Assembly (NCBI RefSeq): GCF_023517775.1
Contig: NZ_CP082904.1
Location: forward strand, 3,224,001-3,288,000
DNA length: 64,000 nt
Direction: 5' to 3'
Source of the DNA: Mixta hanseatica
Lineage (GTDB): Bacteria > Pseudomonadota > Gammaproteobacteria > Enterobacterales > Enterobacteriaceae
Shown: one piece after another, positions 1 to 13,511 of the stretch
How positions within the stretch are numbered: position 1 is the first letter of the stretch
Layout of the letters: each line of letters starts with the position of its first letter
The notes under the pieces: generated by a model
What the model was told of the DNA's origin: nothing
What the model saw: only the letters and a program-made list of their open reading frames with translations
The model's database searches: none
Translations under genes and position numbers: made by a program

Positions 1-1
1 G

Positions 2-1063
2 GTTTACCGCATCGGCACCTCGCGACCGAAAAACCTTGGCAACCTTAAGGGGCGGCTAACGGTTGCGTCCGGCTCCGCTTATATGTCCACGCTGCGCAAC
101 GTCAAAGAGAACCAGTATCCCGATTTGGACTGGGCGATCTCTACCGATCAGAGCCCAAAAGCGCTGCTGGAAGCGGTAGCGGACGGCGAACTGGATTATA
201 CCATTGGCGATTCCGTCACTATCGGCCTGCTGCAGCGTATCCATCCGCAGCTGGCGGTGGCGTTTGATATTACCGATGAGGAGCCTGTCACCTGGTACAT
301 GCAGCGCGACGAGGATGACAGCCTTTACGCAGCGATGCTCGATTTCTTTAGCCAGATGGAAGAAGAAGGCGCGATGGCCCGGCTGGAAGAGAAATACCTG
401 GGGCATGTCGGCGCCTTTGACTATGTCGATACCCGCACTTTCCTGCGCGCTATCGACGACATTCTGCCCGGCATCAGGCCGCTGTTTGAGCGCTATGCCA
501 CAGAGATAGACTGGCGACTGCTGGCGGCGATCTCTTATCAGGAATCGCACTGGAATCCGCAGGCGACATCGCCTACCGGCGTGCGCGGTCTGATGATGCT
601 GACCCGCAACACCGCCGACAGCCTTGAGGTGAGCGATCGTCTCGATCCGGAACAGAGTATTCGCGGCGGCAGCGAATATCTGCAGCGCATGATGGAGAAA
701 GTCCCCTCCTCCGTGCCGGAAGATGAACGCATCTGGTTTGCATTGGCGGCCTATAACATGGGCTATGCGCATATGCTGGACGTGCGTAAGCTGACGGAAA
801 AACAGGGCGGCAATCCGGATAGCTGGGCTGACGTGAAGCTGCGTCTGCCGATGCTGAGTCAGAAACGCTACTACACTCAGACCACCTACGGCTATGCGCG
901 GGGCCACGAAGCCTATAACTATGTGGAGAATATCCGCAAGTATCAGCTCAGTCTGGTGGGCTATCTGCAGGAGCAGGAGAAAAAGCTGGCCCAGCGCAAA
1001 GCGCTGGAGGCCGCTTTAGGCGACGGCTATCCGGCGGTTGCGCCTGATATCGCCATGAACTGA
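2..1063 (+). CDS. mltF: Membrane-bound lytic murein transglycosylase F, 5' truncated by the window edge
   Basis: The reading frame is already open at base 2, so the N-terminus (signal peptide and first part of the substrate-binding-like domain) lies outside the window; the first internal ATG at 83 is not the start. The visible part holds the end of a periplasmic solute-binding-like domain, then an SLT lysozyme-like domain with the catalytic Glu in SYQESHW (about 530-556) and the downstream AYNMGY and GYARGHEAY motifs. MltF cleaves the MurNAc-GlcNAc bond of peptidoglycan to form 1,6-anhydro products at the outer membrane. The next gene, tadA, converges on it, as in other enterics. Confidence 0.95.
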   Translation, partial: VYRIGTSRPKNLGNLKGRLTVASGSAYMSTLRNVKENQYPDLDWAISTDQSPKALLEAVADGELDYTIGDSVTIGLLQRIHPQLAVAFDITDEEPVTWYMQRDEDDSLYAAMLDFFSQMEEEGAMARLEEKYLGHVGAFDYVDTRTFLRAIDDILPGIRPLFERYATEIDWRLLAAISYQESHWNPQATSPTGVRGLMMLTRNTADSLEVSDRLDPEQSIRGGSEYLQRMMEKVPSSVPEDERIWFALAAYNMGYAHMLDVRKLTEKQGGNPDSWADVKLRLPMLSQKRYYTQTTYGYARGHEAYNYVENIRKYQLSLVGYLQEQEKKLAQRKALEAALGDGYPAVAPDIAMN

Positions 1064-1112
1064 ATCAGCGCCAGAAGGGTTGCGCCAGCGGGCGGCATAC
1101 GCTGAATCGGCT

Positions 1113-2320
<1,208 letters not shown>

Positions 2321-2548
2321 TAAACCGCTCTCCTTCAATAAGCCTTTTGCGTCAGCATTCATTAGTGTAGACAGTAGCAGCCATCGCTGGCTAACGGCAG
2401 CGCCGCTGCAATGTAATTTGGCTTCCGCTTTGATCCGCGTTATAAAATTACATAAACAATGCTTTATGCTTATTCTTCAGAGGTTAAGTAGCTAAAGCGG
2501 CGTGCAGGCCTGCCTTTAGCGGGCAATATCAATCTGAAGGAGTCTGCC

Positions 2549-3388
2549 ATGAGTGCCCTGTTACGCATCCGCCAACTCTATTCCGGGCTGGCGTTGAATG
2601 AGCGTCGGCTGGCCGATTATCTTCTGGCGCAGCCCGCCCATGCCTGTCAGCTTAGCTCGCCGCGGCTGGCGCAGGAGGCGGGCGTTAGCCAGTCCAGCGT
2701 GGTGAAGTTCGCGCAGAAGCTAGGCTATAAGGGATTTCCGGCGCTCAAGCTGGCATTGAGTGAATCCTTACAGGCGAAAGAAGCGATTACGGTACATAAC
2801 CATATTTTAAGCGGCGATCCGTTAAAAGTGGTGGGCGAGAAGCTGTTTACCGAGAAGGTTTCCGCTATTCGCGCCACGCTGGATATCAATAGCGAAGATA
2901 AGCTACTGGAGACGCTTGATTTAATGAAGCGCGCCGATCGCATTGTGCTGGTCGGCATGGGCGCTTCCGGTCTGGTGGCGAAAGATTTTTCATGGAAGCT
3001 GATGAAAATCGGCATTAGCGCGGTGGCCGAGCAGGATATGCACGCCCTGCTGGCCAGCGTACAGGCCCTGCGCGCCGGTGATTTGCTGCTGGCCATTTCC
3101 TACAGCGGCGAACGCCGTGAGATCAATCTGGCCGCGCAGGAGGCGGTGCGCGTGGGCGCCTATGTGCTGGCCTTCACCGGTTTTACGCCGAACACGTTGC
3201 AGCAGTGCGCCACCCACTGTCTTTATACCGTGGCGGAAGAGCAGAGCACGCGCAGCGCCGCTATCTCCTCTACTTCGGCTCAGCTGGCGCTGACCGATCT
3301 GCTGTTTATGGCGCTGGTACAGCAGGATGCCGAGCGCGCCTCCAACTATATGCGGCACAGCGAGTCGCTGGTAAAAAAACTGGTATGA
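2549..3388 (+). CDS. yfhH: RpiR-family transcriptional regulator YfhH
   Basis: 279 aa. An N-terminal HTH_6 domain (about 1-77, with the recognition region SQSSVVKFAQKLGYKGFPAL) is followed by a SIS sugar-phosphate isomerase-like domain (about 120-265, with GASGLVAKDF and ISYSGERREI). It probably senses a phosphosugar; the ligand is not known. A strong AAGGAG precedes the ATG. It is divergent from pgpC, and the 228-bp gap between them must hold the promoters. Confidence 0.9.
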   Translation: MSALLRIRQLYSGLALNERRLADYLLAQPAHACQLSSPRLAQEAGVSQSSVVKFAQKLGYKGFPALKLALSESLQAKEAITVHNHILSGDPLKVVGEKLFTEKVSAIRATLDINSEDKLLETLDLMKRADRIVLVGMGASGLVAKDFSWKLMKIGISAVAEQDMHALLASVQALRAGDLLLAISYSGERREINLAAQEAVRVGAYVLAFTGFTPNTLQQCATHCLYTVAEEQSTRSAAISSTSAQLALTDLLFMALVQQDAERASNYMRHSESLVKKLV

Positions 3389-3396
3389 TCTGTTAG

Positions 3397-3702
<306 letters not shown>

Positions 3703-3714
3703 GGCGTTGCCGCC

Positions 3715-4095
3715 TCAGCCTTCAATAATCACCGTCGCACACGCGTAGTGACGCTCATCGGCCAGCGTGACGTGAACGTTTTGTACCCCCAGCTTTGCAG
3801 CCAGCTCGGCAGCCTGCTGAAAAAAGCGCAGCCCCGGCTTGCCCAGCGCATCGTTATAAACTTCAAACTGATTAAACGCCAGGCCGCCACGAATACCGGT
3901 GCCGAAGGCTTTTGCCGCCGCCTCTTTTACCGCAAACCGCTTGGCGAGAAAACGCACCGGCTGCTGGTGCGTCTGATACTGTTGCCACTCGTTTTCACTT
4001 AGCACGCGACGCGCCAGGCGATCGCCTGAACGGCTTATCACCCCTTCGATACGCTCAATTTCAACGATATCAGTGCCCAGCCCGAGAATAGCCAT
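3715..4095 (-). CDS. acpS: Holo-[acyl-carrier-protein] synthase
   Basis: 126 aa. It transfers 4'-phosphopantetheine from CoA to Ser of apo-ACP. The Mg-binding residues of the family are present: Asp9 in GTDIVEI and Glu58 in [17 protein letters not shown]. Its ATG overlaps the pdxJ stop by one base (TAATG), so translation is probably coupled. It is the last gene of the lepA-lepB-rnc-era-recO-pdxJ-acpS cluster. Confidence 0.97.
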   Translation of the reverse strand: MAILGLGTDIVEIERIEGVISRSGDRLARRVLSENEWQQYQTHQQPVRFLAKRFAVKEAAAKAFGTGIRGGLAFNQFEVYNDALGKPGLRFFQQAAELAAKLGVQNVHVTLADERHYACATVIIEG

Positions 4096-4826
4096 TAGCG
4101 ACGCGCTTCTCGCATCAGCTGCTTCATCTCTTTTACCGCCTCCGCCAGTCCGCTCATCAGCGCGCGACCAATAATGGCGTGCCCGATATTCAGCTCGTGC
4201 ATTTCCGGCAGCGCGGCGATCGGCAGCACGTTATGGTAGGTAAGCCCGTGCCCGGCGTTAACCTTCAGCCCCTTTGAGGCCGCATAGCTGGCCGCCTGCT
4301 GAATACGCGCCAGCTCTGCGTCACGCGCGCCGCCCTCTTCCGCTTCGGCGTAAGCGCCAGTATGAATTTCAATATAAGGCGCGCCCGTGGCGACGGCTGC
4401 GTCAATCTGGCGCTCATCGGCATCAATAAACAGCGAAACCTGAATCCCCGCCGCGCTCAGGCGTTTTACCGCCGCGCTTACGTTCGCCTGCTGACCTGCG
4501 ACATCCAGACCGCCTTCGGTGGTCACTTCCTGCCGCTTTTCCGGCACCAGACAGCAAAAATGCGGCTTGAGCTCACAGGCGATGGCCAGCATCTCTTCAG
4601 TGACTGCCATCTCCAGATTCATGCGCGTTTCAATGGTCTGCCGCAGCAGGCGCACATCGCGATCGGTAATATGTCGGCGATCTTCACGCAGATGCACGGT
4701 GATGCCGTCAGCGCCCGCCTGCTCGGCAACGAAAGCCGCCTGAACCGGATCGGGATATTGGGTGCCGCGGGCGTTACGCACGGTGGCGATATGATCGATA
4801 TTAACGCCTAATAACAACTCAGCCAT
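4095..4826 (-). CDS. pdxJ: Pyridoxine 5'-phosphate synthase
   Basis: 243 aa. It condenses 1-deoxyxylulose 5-phosphate and 3-amino-2-oxopropyl phosphate in the last ring-closing step of the DXP-dependent vitamin B6 pathway. The N-terminal [22 protein letters not shown], the HLREDRRHI segment and the C-terminal [11 protein letters not shown] and [12 protein letters not shown] phosphate-binding region of the TIM barrel are all visible. Length equals that of enteric homologues. Confidence 0.97.
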   Translation of the reverse strand: MAELLLGVNIDHIATVRNARGTQYPDPVQAAFVAEQAGADGITVHLREDRRHITDRDVRLLRQTIETRMNLEMAVTEEMLAIACELKPHFCCLVPEKRQEVTTEGGLDVAGQQANVSAAVKRLSAAGIQVSLFIDADERQIDAAVATGAPYIEIHTGAYAEAEEGGARDAELARIQQAASYAASKGLKVNAGHGLTYHNVLPIAALPEMHELNIGHAIIGRALMSGLAEAVKEMKQLMREARR

Positions 4827-4885
4827 GACAGTCCTCAGAATGTTGCAGTTATTCAGGCAGCGAAGCGCCTCGGCGCTTGCTGTAT

Positions 4886-5620
4886 TTACTCCTGGCGATC
4901 CGGCGTTTCAGCACGCTTTTTGGGAATAAACTGGCGGAACAGCTCCTGGCTTTTTAACGGCTTGCCGCCCAGCCACGGCTTTAACGCCATACGGGTAAAG
5001 CGTTTTGCTGCGCGCAGCGTATCGCCATCCGGAAAATCACGCTCCGCGAGCGCGCGCAGCTGCCGTCCGGTAAAGCTGCGCTGGTTTATTACCAGGCTGG
5101 CGATAAACCCTTTTTCTTCACGATAGCTGTAGGTCATGCCATCTTCAATCTCTTCTCCGGTGCCGGCGCAGTGCAAAAAATCGACGCCGTAACCTAAATG
5201 ACCGAGCAGCGCCAGCTCAAACCGACGCAGCGCCGGTTCCGGGCTGCCGTTGGCCTGCGCCAGAGACTGAATACAGTGGAGATAATCAAAGAAGAGTTCG
5301 GGAAAGGGCGTTTCATGCTCCAGCACGCGCGCTACCAGCTCGTTAACGTAGAGGCCGCAGTAGAGGGTCATGCCGCTTAACGGCAATGCCAGCGAGACCG
5401 CTTCCACATTGCGCAGGGTTTTCACTTCGCCACGGCCGCCCCAGCGCACCAGCAGCGGCGTAAAAGGCTGGAGCGCTCCCTTGAGGTGGGAGCGCTTCGA
5501 GCGAGCGCCTTTGGAAATCACGCGCACCCGACCATGATTTTCGGTAAACAGATCCAGCATCAGGCTGGTTTCGCTCCAGGGCCGTCCATGCAGGACAAAA
5601 GCGCGCTGCCAGCCTTCCAT
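4886..5620 (-). CDS. recO: DNA repair protein RecO
   Basis: 244 aa. It is the recombination mediator that helps load RecA on SSB-coated ssDNA with RecR. The N-terminal OB fold (about 1-80, with [17 protein letters not shown] and [10 protein letters not shown]) is followed by an alpha-helical C-terminal domain. It starts 7 bp after the era stop, within the same operon. Confidence 0.96.
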   Translation of the reverse strand: MEGWQRAFVLHGRPWSETSLMLDLFTENHGRVRVISKGARSKRSHLKGALQPFTPLLVRWGGRGEVKTLRNVEAVSLALPLSGMTLYCGLYVNELVARVLEHETPFPELFFDYLHCIQSLAQANGSPEPALRRFELALLGHLGYGVDFLHCAGTGEEIEDGMTYSYREEKGFIASLVINQRSFTGRQLRALAERDFPDGDTLRAAKRFTRMALKPWLGGKPLKSQELFRQFIPKKRAETPDRQE

Positions 5621-5627
5621 TCAGTAA

Positions 5628-7222
<1,595 letters not shown>

Positions 7223-7295
7223 TCAATAATGCGTCAATTATGCTGCATACGAAACAGGGCTGACAGCGGTCAACGCTAAACAGTTTCGTTTGCAG

Positions 7296-7319
7296 TGGCT
7301 TCCCGCAGGCGGGAAGCCA
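7296..7319 (-). promoter_or_regulatory. Hairpin in the lepB-rnc intergenic leader
   Basis: TGGCTTCCCGC and its perfect reverse complement are separated by two bases, in the 130-bp gap between lepB and rnc. No U-run follows on the minus strand, so it does not look like a terminator. E. coli rnc mRNA is cleaved by RNase III in a structured leader (known autoregulation). The same role here is inferred from position. Confidence 0.5.
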
Positions 7320-7340
7320 TCCGTTTTACTCACGACAACC

Positions 7341-8315
7341 TTAGTGGATGCCGCCAATACGACTCAGGCGAACGCCAGTTGGCCATTCACCTTCCTGTTT
7401 TTCAAAGCTCATCCAGATAGCGGTCGCTTTGCCAACCAGGTTTTTCTCCGGTACGAATCCCCAGTAACGGCTGTCAGCGCTGTTATCCCGGTTATCGCCC
7501 ATCATAAAATAGTGACCTGCGGGTACAACCCAGCTCGCCTGCGGCTGTCCCGGCTGCTGATAATACATGCTGGCCTGACTTTGCGCTTCTGTTACCAACA
7601 AAATATTGTGGGTTACGTCACCCAATGTTTCTTTGCGGGCAGCCAGACGCAGACCGCCGGGCATGGTTTCACCCTGCGGCACCTGCCAGAAACCGTTACC
7701 GGATTCATTACCATCGAAGCCGCTGAAGGTCTGGATAAAGTTGCTGGGCGCCACGTCCGAATAGGTGATCGGCAGCGCTTTATCGCACGCTTTACCGCTG
7801 CCGCAGGCCGGATTAACCGTCAGCGTTTTGTTCAGCGCATCATAGGTCACGCGATCGCCAGGCAGGCCGATCACGCGCTTGATGTAATCCAGGCTCGGAT
7901 CTTTAGGATATTTAAACACGGCGATATCGCCGCGCTTTGGATGACCAGTCGGGATCAGGGTCGTCTGGGTAATCGGATCTTTGATACCGTAGGCAAATTT
8001 CTCTACCACGATAAAATCGCCAATCAGCAGCGTCGGCATCATCGAACCAGACGGGATCTGGAAGGGCTCGTAAATAAACGAGCGCACCACAAATACCACC
8101 GCCAGCACCGGAAACACCGAGGCTGCCGTTTCCACCCAGCCGGGCTGCTTCGCCACTTTCGCCAGCGTTTTATCATCTAACGAACTGCCGGTTTGCGCCT
8201 GAGCCTGAGCCTGCTGCGCACGGCGGGCCGGCGCCCACTTGAACCTGTCGATACACCAGATAATGCCGGTCACCAGCGTTGCGATCGCCAGAATCAGGGC
8301 AAACATGTTAGCCAT
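7341..8315 (-). CDS. lepB: Signal peptidase I
   Basis: 324 aa. It removes signal peptides from Sec and Tat substrates at the outer face of the inner membrane. Two N-terminal membrane segments (about 4-22 and 61-80) precede the catalytic Ser91 in QIPSGSMMPTL and Lys146 in LDYIKRVIGLPGDRV; the MGDNRDNSADSR box is near the C-terminus. It begins 9 bp after lepA on the same strand. Confidence 0.98.
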   Translation of the reverse strand: MANMFALILAIATLVTGIIWCIDRFKWAPARRAQQAQAQAQTGSSLDDKTLAKVAKQPGWVETAASVFPVLAVVFVVRSFIYEPFQIPSGSMMPTLLIGDFIVVEKFAYGIKDPITQTTLIPTGHPKRGDIAVFKYPKDPSLDYIKRVIGLPGDRVTYDALNKTLTVNPACGSGKACDKALPITYSDVAPSNFIQTFSGFDGNESGNGFWQVPQGETMPGGLRLAARKETLGDVTHNILLVTEAQSQASMYYQQPGQPQASWVVPAGHYFMMGDNRDNSADSRYWGFVPEKNLVGKATAIWMSFEKQEGEWPTGVRLSRIGGIH

Positions 8316-8324
8316 CAGATATCC

Positions 8325-10124
8325 TTATTTACTGTCTTTGCCCACGTGCAGAATGGCCAGGAACGCTTCCTGCGGCAGTTCGACGTTACCGACCTGCTTC
8401 ATGCGTTTCTTACCTTCTTTCTGCTTCTGCAACAGCTTTTTCTTACGGCTTACGTCGCCGCCGTAACATTTGGCGATAACGTTTTTACGCAGCTGTTTCA
8501 CTGTCGAACGGGCGATAATGTGGTTACCGATCGCCGCCTGAATAGCAATATCAAACTGCTGACGCGGGATCAGATCTTTCATTTTTTCTACCAGCTCGCG
8601 ACCACGATACTGCGAGTTGTCACGGTGGGTAATCAGCGCCAGCGCATCAACGCGCTCGGCGTTGATTAATACGTCAACGCGCACCATGTCAGACGCCTGG
8701 AAACGTTTGAAGTTATAATCCAGCGACGCGTAACCGCGTGAGGTGGATTTCAGGCGGTCAAAGAAGTCCAGCACCACTTCCGCCATCGGAATTTCATAGG
8801 TCAGCGCAACCTGATTGCCGTGGTAAACCATATTGGTTTGCACGCCACGTTTTTCCACGCACAGGGTAATCACGTTGCCCAGATATTCCTGTGGCATCAG
8901 CATATGACATTCGGCGATCGGCTCGCGCAGCTCGCTAATATTGTTTAACGGCGGCAGCTTGGAAGGGCTATCGACATAGACGATATCGCCGCTGGTGGTT
9001 TCCACCTCGTAGACTACGGTCGGCGCGGTGGTAATCAGGTCGAGATCGTATTCACGCTCCAGACGCTCCTGAATGATCTCCATATGCAGCAGGCCAAGGA
9101 AGCCGCAGCGAAAACCAAAGCCCAGCGCCGTTGAGCTTTCTGGCTCATAGAACAGCGAGGCGTCGTTCAGGCTCAGTTTGCCCAGCGCATCGCGGAAGGC
9201 TTCATAATCATCTGAGCTGATCGGGAACAGACCGGCGTAAACCTGCGGCTTCACTTTCTTAAAGCCAGGCAGCGCTTTATCCGCCGAGTGTTTGGCGCCG
9301 GTTAAGGTATCGCCGACCGGCGCGCCAAGGATATCTTTGATGGCGCAAACCAGCCAGCCTACTTCACCGCAGTTCAGCGTGTCGCGATCGACCTGCTTCG
9401 GGGTAAAGATACCCAGACGATCGGCGTTATACACCTGCCCGGTGCTCATCACCTTAATTTTTTCGCCCTTGCGCAGCGTACCGTTTTTGATACGCACCAG
9501 CGATACCACGCCCAGATAGTTATCAAACCAGGAGTCGATGATCAGCGCCTGCAGCGGGCCGTTCGGATCGCCTTCCGGCGGCGGAATATCACGCACCAGA
9601 CGTTCCAGCACTTCTGGCACGCCAACGCCGGTTTTCGCCGAGCAGCGTACCGCGTCGGTAGCGTCGATGCCGACGATATCTTCAATTTCCTGCGCCGCGC
9701 GATCGGGATCGGCCGCCGGCAGGTCAATTTTGTTCAGTACCGGCACCACTTCCAGATCCATTTCAATGGCGGTATAGCAGTTAGCCAGCGTTTGCGCTTC
9801 CACGCCCTGCCCTGCATCAACCACCAGCAGCGCACCTTCACAGGCGGCAAGAGAACGCGAGACCTCATAGGAGAAGTCGACGTGGCCTGGGGTGTCGATA
9901 AAATTGAGCTGGTAAGTTTCACCGTCTTGCGCTTTGTAATCGAGCGTCACGCTCTGCGCTTTGATGGTGATGCCGCGTTCACGCTCCAGATCCATTGAGT
10001 CCAGAACCTGCGCAGCCATTTCACGATCGGTTAAGCCGCCGCAAATCTGAATCAAACGATCTGATAAGGTCGATTTGCCGTGGTCAATGTGCGCGATGAT
10101 CGAAAAGTTTCTTATATGCTTCAT
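8325..10124 (-). CDS. lepA: Elongation factor 4 (LepA) GTPase
   Basis: 599 aa, full length. It is a ribosome-associated translational GTPase. G1 is AHIDHGKS, G3 is DTPGH and G4 is NKID, followed by beta-barrel, EF-G III/V-like domains and the LepA-specific C-terminal domain ending in basic [24 protein letters not shown]. It heads the lepA-lepB pair. Confidence 0.98.
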   Translation of the reverse strand: MKHIRNFSIIAHIDHGKSTLSDRLIQICGGLTDREMAAQVLDSMDLERERGITIKAQSVTLDYKAQDGETYQLNFIDTPGHVDFSYEVSRSLAACEGALLVVDAGQGVEAQTLANCYTAIEMDLEVVPVLNKIDLPAADPDRAAQEIEDIVGIDATDAVRCSAKTGVGVPEVLERLVRDIPPPEGDPNGPLQALIIDSWFDNYLGVVSLVRIKNGTLRKGEKIKVMSTGQVYNADRLGIFTPKQVDRDTLNCGEVGWLVCAIKDILGAPVGDTLTGAKHSADKALPGFKKVKPQVYAGLFPISSDDYEAFRDALGKLSLNDASLFYEPESSTALGFGFRCGFLGLLHMEIIQERLEREYDLDLITTAPTVVYEVETTSGDIVYVDSPSKLPPLNNISELREPIAECHMLMPQEYLGNVITLCVEKRGVQTNMVYHGNQVALTYEIPMAEVVLDFFDRLKSTSRGYASLDYNFKRFQASDMVRVDVLINAERVDALALITHRDNSQYRGRELVEKMKDLIPRQQFDIAIQAAIGNHIIARSTVKQLRKNVIAKCYGGDVSRKKKLLQKQKEGKKRMKQVGNVELPQEAFLAILHVGKDSK

Positions 10125-10330
10125 TATGGAGGTTATTCTGCCTTACAAATGCTGAAACTCTCGCGATACAACCTCAGGAGAGCGTGGAATATCACAGGCG
10201 AAGACGGCCCGAATGGCGCATTGTACACGACATATCAGGGTGGTGGAATCATCGCGCCGGGAGATAAAGCAAGGAAAACGGGATGATAGCGTATTTGCCA
10301 TAAGGGAGGGGCAAAAAAGCGCGAAACATT

Positions 10331-10357
10331 AGCCGAACGAGACGCATCGTCCGGCTG
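10331..10357 (-). terminator. Possible terminator after the rpoE-rseABC operon
   Basis: An imperfect inverted repeat (AGCCGGACGAT...CTCGTTCGGCT on the minus strand) begins a few bases after the rseC stop, followed 10-15 bases later by a run of T. The spacing is looser than an ideal intrinsic terminator. The remaining 200 bp up to lepA should hold the lepA promoter, but none is clear. Confidence 0.4.
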
Positions 10358-10361
10358 ATAT

Positions 10362-10829
10362 TTAGTGAGATTCTTGCTCAACCCGCAACACATCGGGCGG
10401 CAGCATAATATTCAAAATCACCGGCTGAAAAGCCTCGCCTTCGCCAAAGCGCATCGAAACGCCTTTGGCGACGATAAAGCCGCCAATGCCGCCCAAGAGC
10501 GCGCCGCAGGCCGCAGCCAGATCGGTATGAAACAGCATCTGAAACAGCCCGGCCAGCAGGAACAGCCCCAGCAGCGGCGTCATATAGACCAGCAGCGCGG
10601 AGCTTAACAGACTGCTCTCGCGAATGCCCAATTCAACCCGCTGACCGGGCTGCAGCGGCGTAGCGCTGGCAATCTGCATGACGTGCGCGTTTTTCGGCCC
10701 CAGCTTGTTAAGCATGGCGCTGCCGCATCCTTTGCGCGCGGAGCAGCTGTTACAGGTGGTTTTCACTTCCGAGTGGAGCGTGGCGATGCCGTCCTGCCAC
10801 GCAACCACGGTGGCCCATTCTCTCATCAT
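10362..10829 (-). CDS. rseC: SoxR-reducing/sigma-E operon protein RseC
   Basis: 155 aa inner-membrane protein with an N-terminal cysteine cluster (C26, C29, C35 in CNSCSARKGCG) and two membrane segments at about 75-95 and 100-122. In E. coli it contributes to keeping SoxR reduced. It is the last gene of rpoE-rseA-rseB-rseC; its ATG overlaps the rseB stop by 4 bp. Confidence 0.93.
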   Translation of the reverse strand: MMREWATVVAWQDGIATLHSEVKTTCNSCSARKGCGSAMLNKLGPKNAHVMQIASATPLQPGQRVELGIRESSLLSSALLVYMTPLLGLFLLAGLFQMLFHTDLAAACGALLGGIGGFIVAKGVSMRFGEGEAFQPVILNIMLPPDVLRVEQESH

Positions 10830-11782
10830 CGTTGTGTACCTAAGCTGATACTGTCGGCGATACGCTTCGCCGTAGAGGGCGGCAGTTCGCCAACAATAGT
10901 AATTTCACTGTTGTTGTGGGTGGCAGTTTGCACCGTGCGGCGGCCGGTGCGCAACAGCTGCGTCGTGCTGTTTTTGTCTGCCGGGCTGACGTTAATGGAA
11001 AAACTAAACAGTCCGTCTGAATAGAACCTTGATTCTACAGGCTTATTAAGCGCAGGCAGCGCGCGGCGGCTCTGCGCCACTTCTTTCATGCCAGCGGGCA
11101 ACCAGGTCGGTCGCCAGCCAAAGGAGACTTTTTGCGCCTCCGGCACCGAGAGCGACGGCGGCAGATTGGCCTTCTCCAGCCCCTGCATTAAATTGCGCAC
11201 GCCTTCATCAACGGCGAAGCTGACCACGCGATATTGCTCCAGCGTTTCGCCATCGCGATCGAGCAGATCAATACGCAACGGCAGCTTGGTTTCGCTATCC
11301 AGCCAGACAATATAGCTGTAACGCGTACCGTCACGCGCCACGATGCGCACCACTTCGCACAGCTGATCGGCAATGCGCGTGCGCCCGACCGGCACGAAAT
11401 CATAGCTGGTGGTTAAGTGTTTAAAATCGGCATAAACCAAAGAGGGCAGCGCATCAACAATATGCGAGCCGGGCAGCGAAAAAGGCTCCAGTCCCGGTTC
11501 AAAATAGCTGATATCTTTGCCACGCTGAATCACTTCCCGGCGCGGTCCATCCATCTGCAACAGCTGCGCGTATGTCTTGTTATCGATTATCGCATGACGA
11601 TAGCGTAACGATTCAATACCCAGCCGGGAGACATTGATGTAGGCGAGTTCATAATTGAGAGATTGGCTAGCCTGTTCCATCTGTTGCAACAACGCCCCGG
11701 ATGCAGTTTCCTGCGCCGGGGCGATGGACGAATAAAACAGGCCGCCAGCCATAAGGCTAACGGCACACCAGAGCTGCTTCAT
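10826..11782 (-). CDS. rseB: Sigma-E factor regulatory protein RseB
   Basis: 318 aa periplasmic protein with a cleavable signal peptide (about 1-23, ending near APAQE). It binds the periplasmic part of RseA and shields it from DegS cleavage until lipid or LPS signals arrive. The family lipoprotein-like N-terminal fold and C-terminal MucB/RseB domain are both present. Its start overlaps the rseA stop by one base. Confidence 0.95.
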   Translation of the reverse strand: MKQLWCAVSLMAGGLFYSSIAPAQETASGALLQQMEQASQSLNYELAYINVSRLGIESLRYRHAIIDNKTYAQLLQMDGPRREVIQRGKDISYFEPGLEPFSLPGSHIVDALPSLVYADFKHLTTSYDFVPVGRTRIADQLCEVVRIVARDGTRYSYIVWLDSETKLPLRIDLLDRDGETLEQYRVVSFAVDEGVRNLMQGLEKANLPPSLSVPEAQKVSFGWRPTWLPAGMKEVAQSRRALPALNKPVESRFYSDGLFSFSINVSPADKNSTTQLLRTGRRTVQTATHNNSEITIVGELPPSTAKRIADSISLGTQR

Positions 11783-12432
11783 TACTGCTGCTGTATTCCT
11801 AACGACTGATTTCCTGGAACCTGAACCTGCGCCTGCTGCGGGCCATTCGCATCGAACTGCATCTGCTCAGTATGCAAACGACGCTGCAGTTCGTAATCCT
11901 GCAGCATAGCGTTTACCCGACGGCGCTGCTCTTGCACTTGCTGGCTGGCGCTGTTGGTATCGAAGCTGTCAGACGGCACGCCCAGGCTAACCGGTGACGC
12001 CTTGCCCATCATCGGCAGCGTATTAAATACCGGCGCTTCAGACCCCTGCCCGGTATCCTGCGGCTGGTTATAATGCTGCACGCCGACAATCACCGCCAGA
12101 GAGACACAGGCCGCTACGCCAACCTGGGTAAGTTGCGCCGCCCAGGGACGCATTTTTTTCCAGAAAGGCATTTTTTCCCAGCGCGCGGGCTCAGGCTGCG
12201 CTTCCGGGATCAGCGTTGCAACATTACGCGCGGGTTCCTGTTCGATAGCGGCGGCAACGCGCGCTGCGATATCAAAATGCACGGTTTCGCCCACGTCGCC
12301 ACGCAACGTATCGCGGATAAGATGATAGCTTTCCCATCTTTGTTGCAGTGTAGCGTCTTTAGACAATGCGGAAATCACTTCGTTGTCCAAAGTTTCGCCA
12401 TCCATTAAAGCGGAAAGTTTTTCTTTCTGCAT
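11782..12432 (-). CDS. rseA: Anti-sigma-E factor RseA
   Basis: 216 aa. A cytoplasmic sigma-binding domain (about 1-85, beginning MQKEKLSALMDGE), one transmembrane segment (about 108-124) and a periplasmic Gln-rich C-terminus that binds RseB can be seen. It sequesters RpoE at the inner membrane and is destroyed by DegS then RseP under envelope stress. It starts 30 bp after rpoE. Confidence 0.96.
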   Translation of the reverse strand: MQKEKLSALMDGETLDNEVISALSKDATLQQRWESYHLIRDTLRGDVGETVHFDIAARVAAAIEQEPARNVATLIPEAQPEPARWEKMPFWKKMRPWAAQLTQVGVAACVSLAVIVGVQHYNQPQDTGQGSEAPVFNTLPMMGKASPVSLGVPSDSFDTNSASQQVQEQRRRVNAMLQDYELQRRLHTEQMQFDANGPQQAQVQVPGNQSLGIQQQ

Positions 12433-12462
12433 GCCTTAGTACCCTTCCTGTATCCGTTATTT

Positions 12463-13038
12463 CTAACGTTGGATAAGTGGTTGAACTTTGTTATCGATGG
12501 CCTCTCGTGCGCGAAAAATACGCGAGCGGACGGTGCCGACCGGACAATCCATGATGGCGGCTATCTCTTCATAGCTTAAACCATCCAGCTCCCGCAGCGT
12601 GATCGCCATACGCAAATCTTCCGGGAGCGACTCAATGGTGCGGAACACTATCTGTTTCAATTCATCAGACAACATTAAGTTCTCAGGGTTCGATATTTCT
12701 TTCAGCGCCCCGGCGCTTTCAAAATTTTCGGCCTCCATCGCGTCTACATCGCTGGACGGCGGACGGCGCCCCTGAGCAACCAGATAGTTTTTCGCAGTGT
12801 TAACGGCAATACGGTACAACCAGGTATAAAACGCGCTATCGCCACGGAACGAGTCCAGTGCACGATAAGCTTTAATAAAAGATTCTTGTACCACATCGGG
12901 TACATCGCCTGACGGTACGTAGCGCGAAACCAGGCTCGCCACTTTATGCTGGTAACGTACAACCAGTAAATTGAATGACTTCTGATCTCCTTTCTGTACC
13001 CGCTCAACGAGAATCTGATCCGTTAATTGCTCGCTCAT
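12463..13038 (-). CDS. rpoE: RNA polymerase sigma-E (RpoE)
   Basis: 191 aa ECF sigma factor directing the extracytoplasmic stress response. Region 2 (LVVRYQHKVASLVSRYVPSG, then VPDVVQESFIKAYR) and region 4 (ELDGLSYEEIAAIMDCPVGTVRSRIFRAREAI) are intact, and the length equals the enteric standard. It is preceded by a sigma-E-type promoter, so it is probably autoregulated. Confidence 0.98.
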   Translation of the reverse strand: MSEQLTDQILVERVQKGDQKSFNLLVVRYQHKVASLVSRYVPSGDVPDVVQESFIKAYRALDSFRGDSAFYTWLYRIAVNTAKNYLVAQGRRPPSSDVDAMEAENFESAGALKEISNPENLMLSDELKQIVFRTIESLPEDLRMAITLRELDGLSYEEIAAIMDCPVGTVRSRIFRAREAIDNKVQPLIQR

Positions 13039-13118
13039 CCGAGGTAATGTCTCCCCAAATCATTCTCCACGCGTAAATGAACCACCCACAGTCACTCAAC
13101 TTTATGAGCAAGCCCTCG

Positions 13119-13145
13119 TTAGAGCTTCTCATAAGACAAGAGTTC
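13119..13145 (-). promoter_or_regulatory. Sigma-E-type promoter of rpoE
   Basis: On the minus strand GAACTC (13145-13140) and TCTAA (13123-13119) are separated by 16 bases, matching the known sigma-E consensus GAACTT-N16-TCTGA closely. It lies about 80 bp upstream of the rpoE ATG and fits the known autoregulation of the operon. Confidence 0.75.
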
Positions 13146-13511
13146 AGTTACGCCACTTTTTTGTTACGTCACCGGGTACTTTTACCTAACAAATATTTAA
13201 TTATGCTGAGAAAGCCTACGGCGCCGACCTGTTTTTCATCATTAACCGGCTATCTGACGTAAGCCGCAGAGTACCCGATGCGCATGACATTTTCATCCTT
13301 AACGCATAATTATTGCGCCTTGTTCGCCATAATAAACAATCCATTATGGAAACGCGTATTTCGGCGGCTTTTCCGCACAAAAACGCGCACGGTCAAGGCA
13401 GAAGCTGACATTACCTTGCCTCAGATCGTGCTTTAGTCGGGTTTAAGCCCTTTTTTATTGCGCTTTTTGCGCTTATGCTCAGGCGACCACTTGTTTAGTA
13501 AAATAAACACT
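13146..13511. other. rpoE-nadB divergent intergenic region
   Basis: No credible coding sequence lies between the rpoE promoter and the nadB start at 13512. The stretch is AT-rich and probably holds further rpoE promoters and the nadB promoter. I could not assign precise sites. Confidence 0.6.

Noticed and set aside
56..907. Long open frame on the minus strand opposite mltF
   Set aside because: Antisense shadow of a conserved gene, with no ribosome binding site or recognisable protein.
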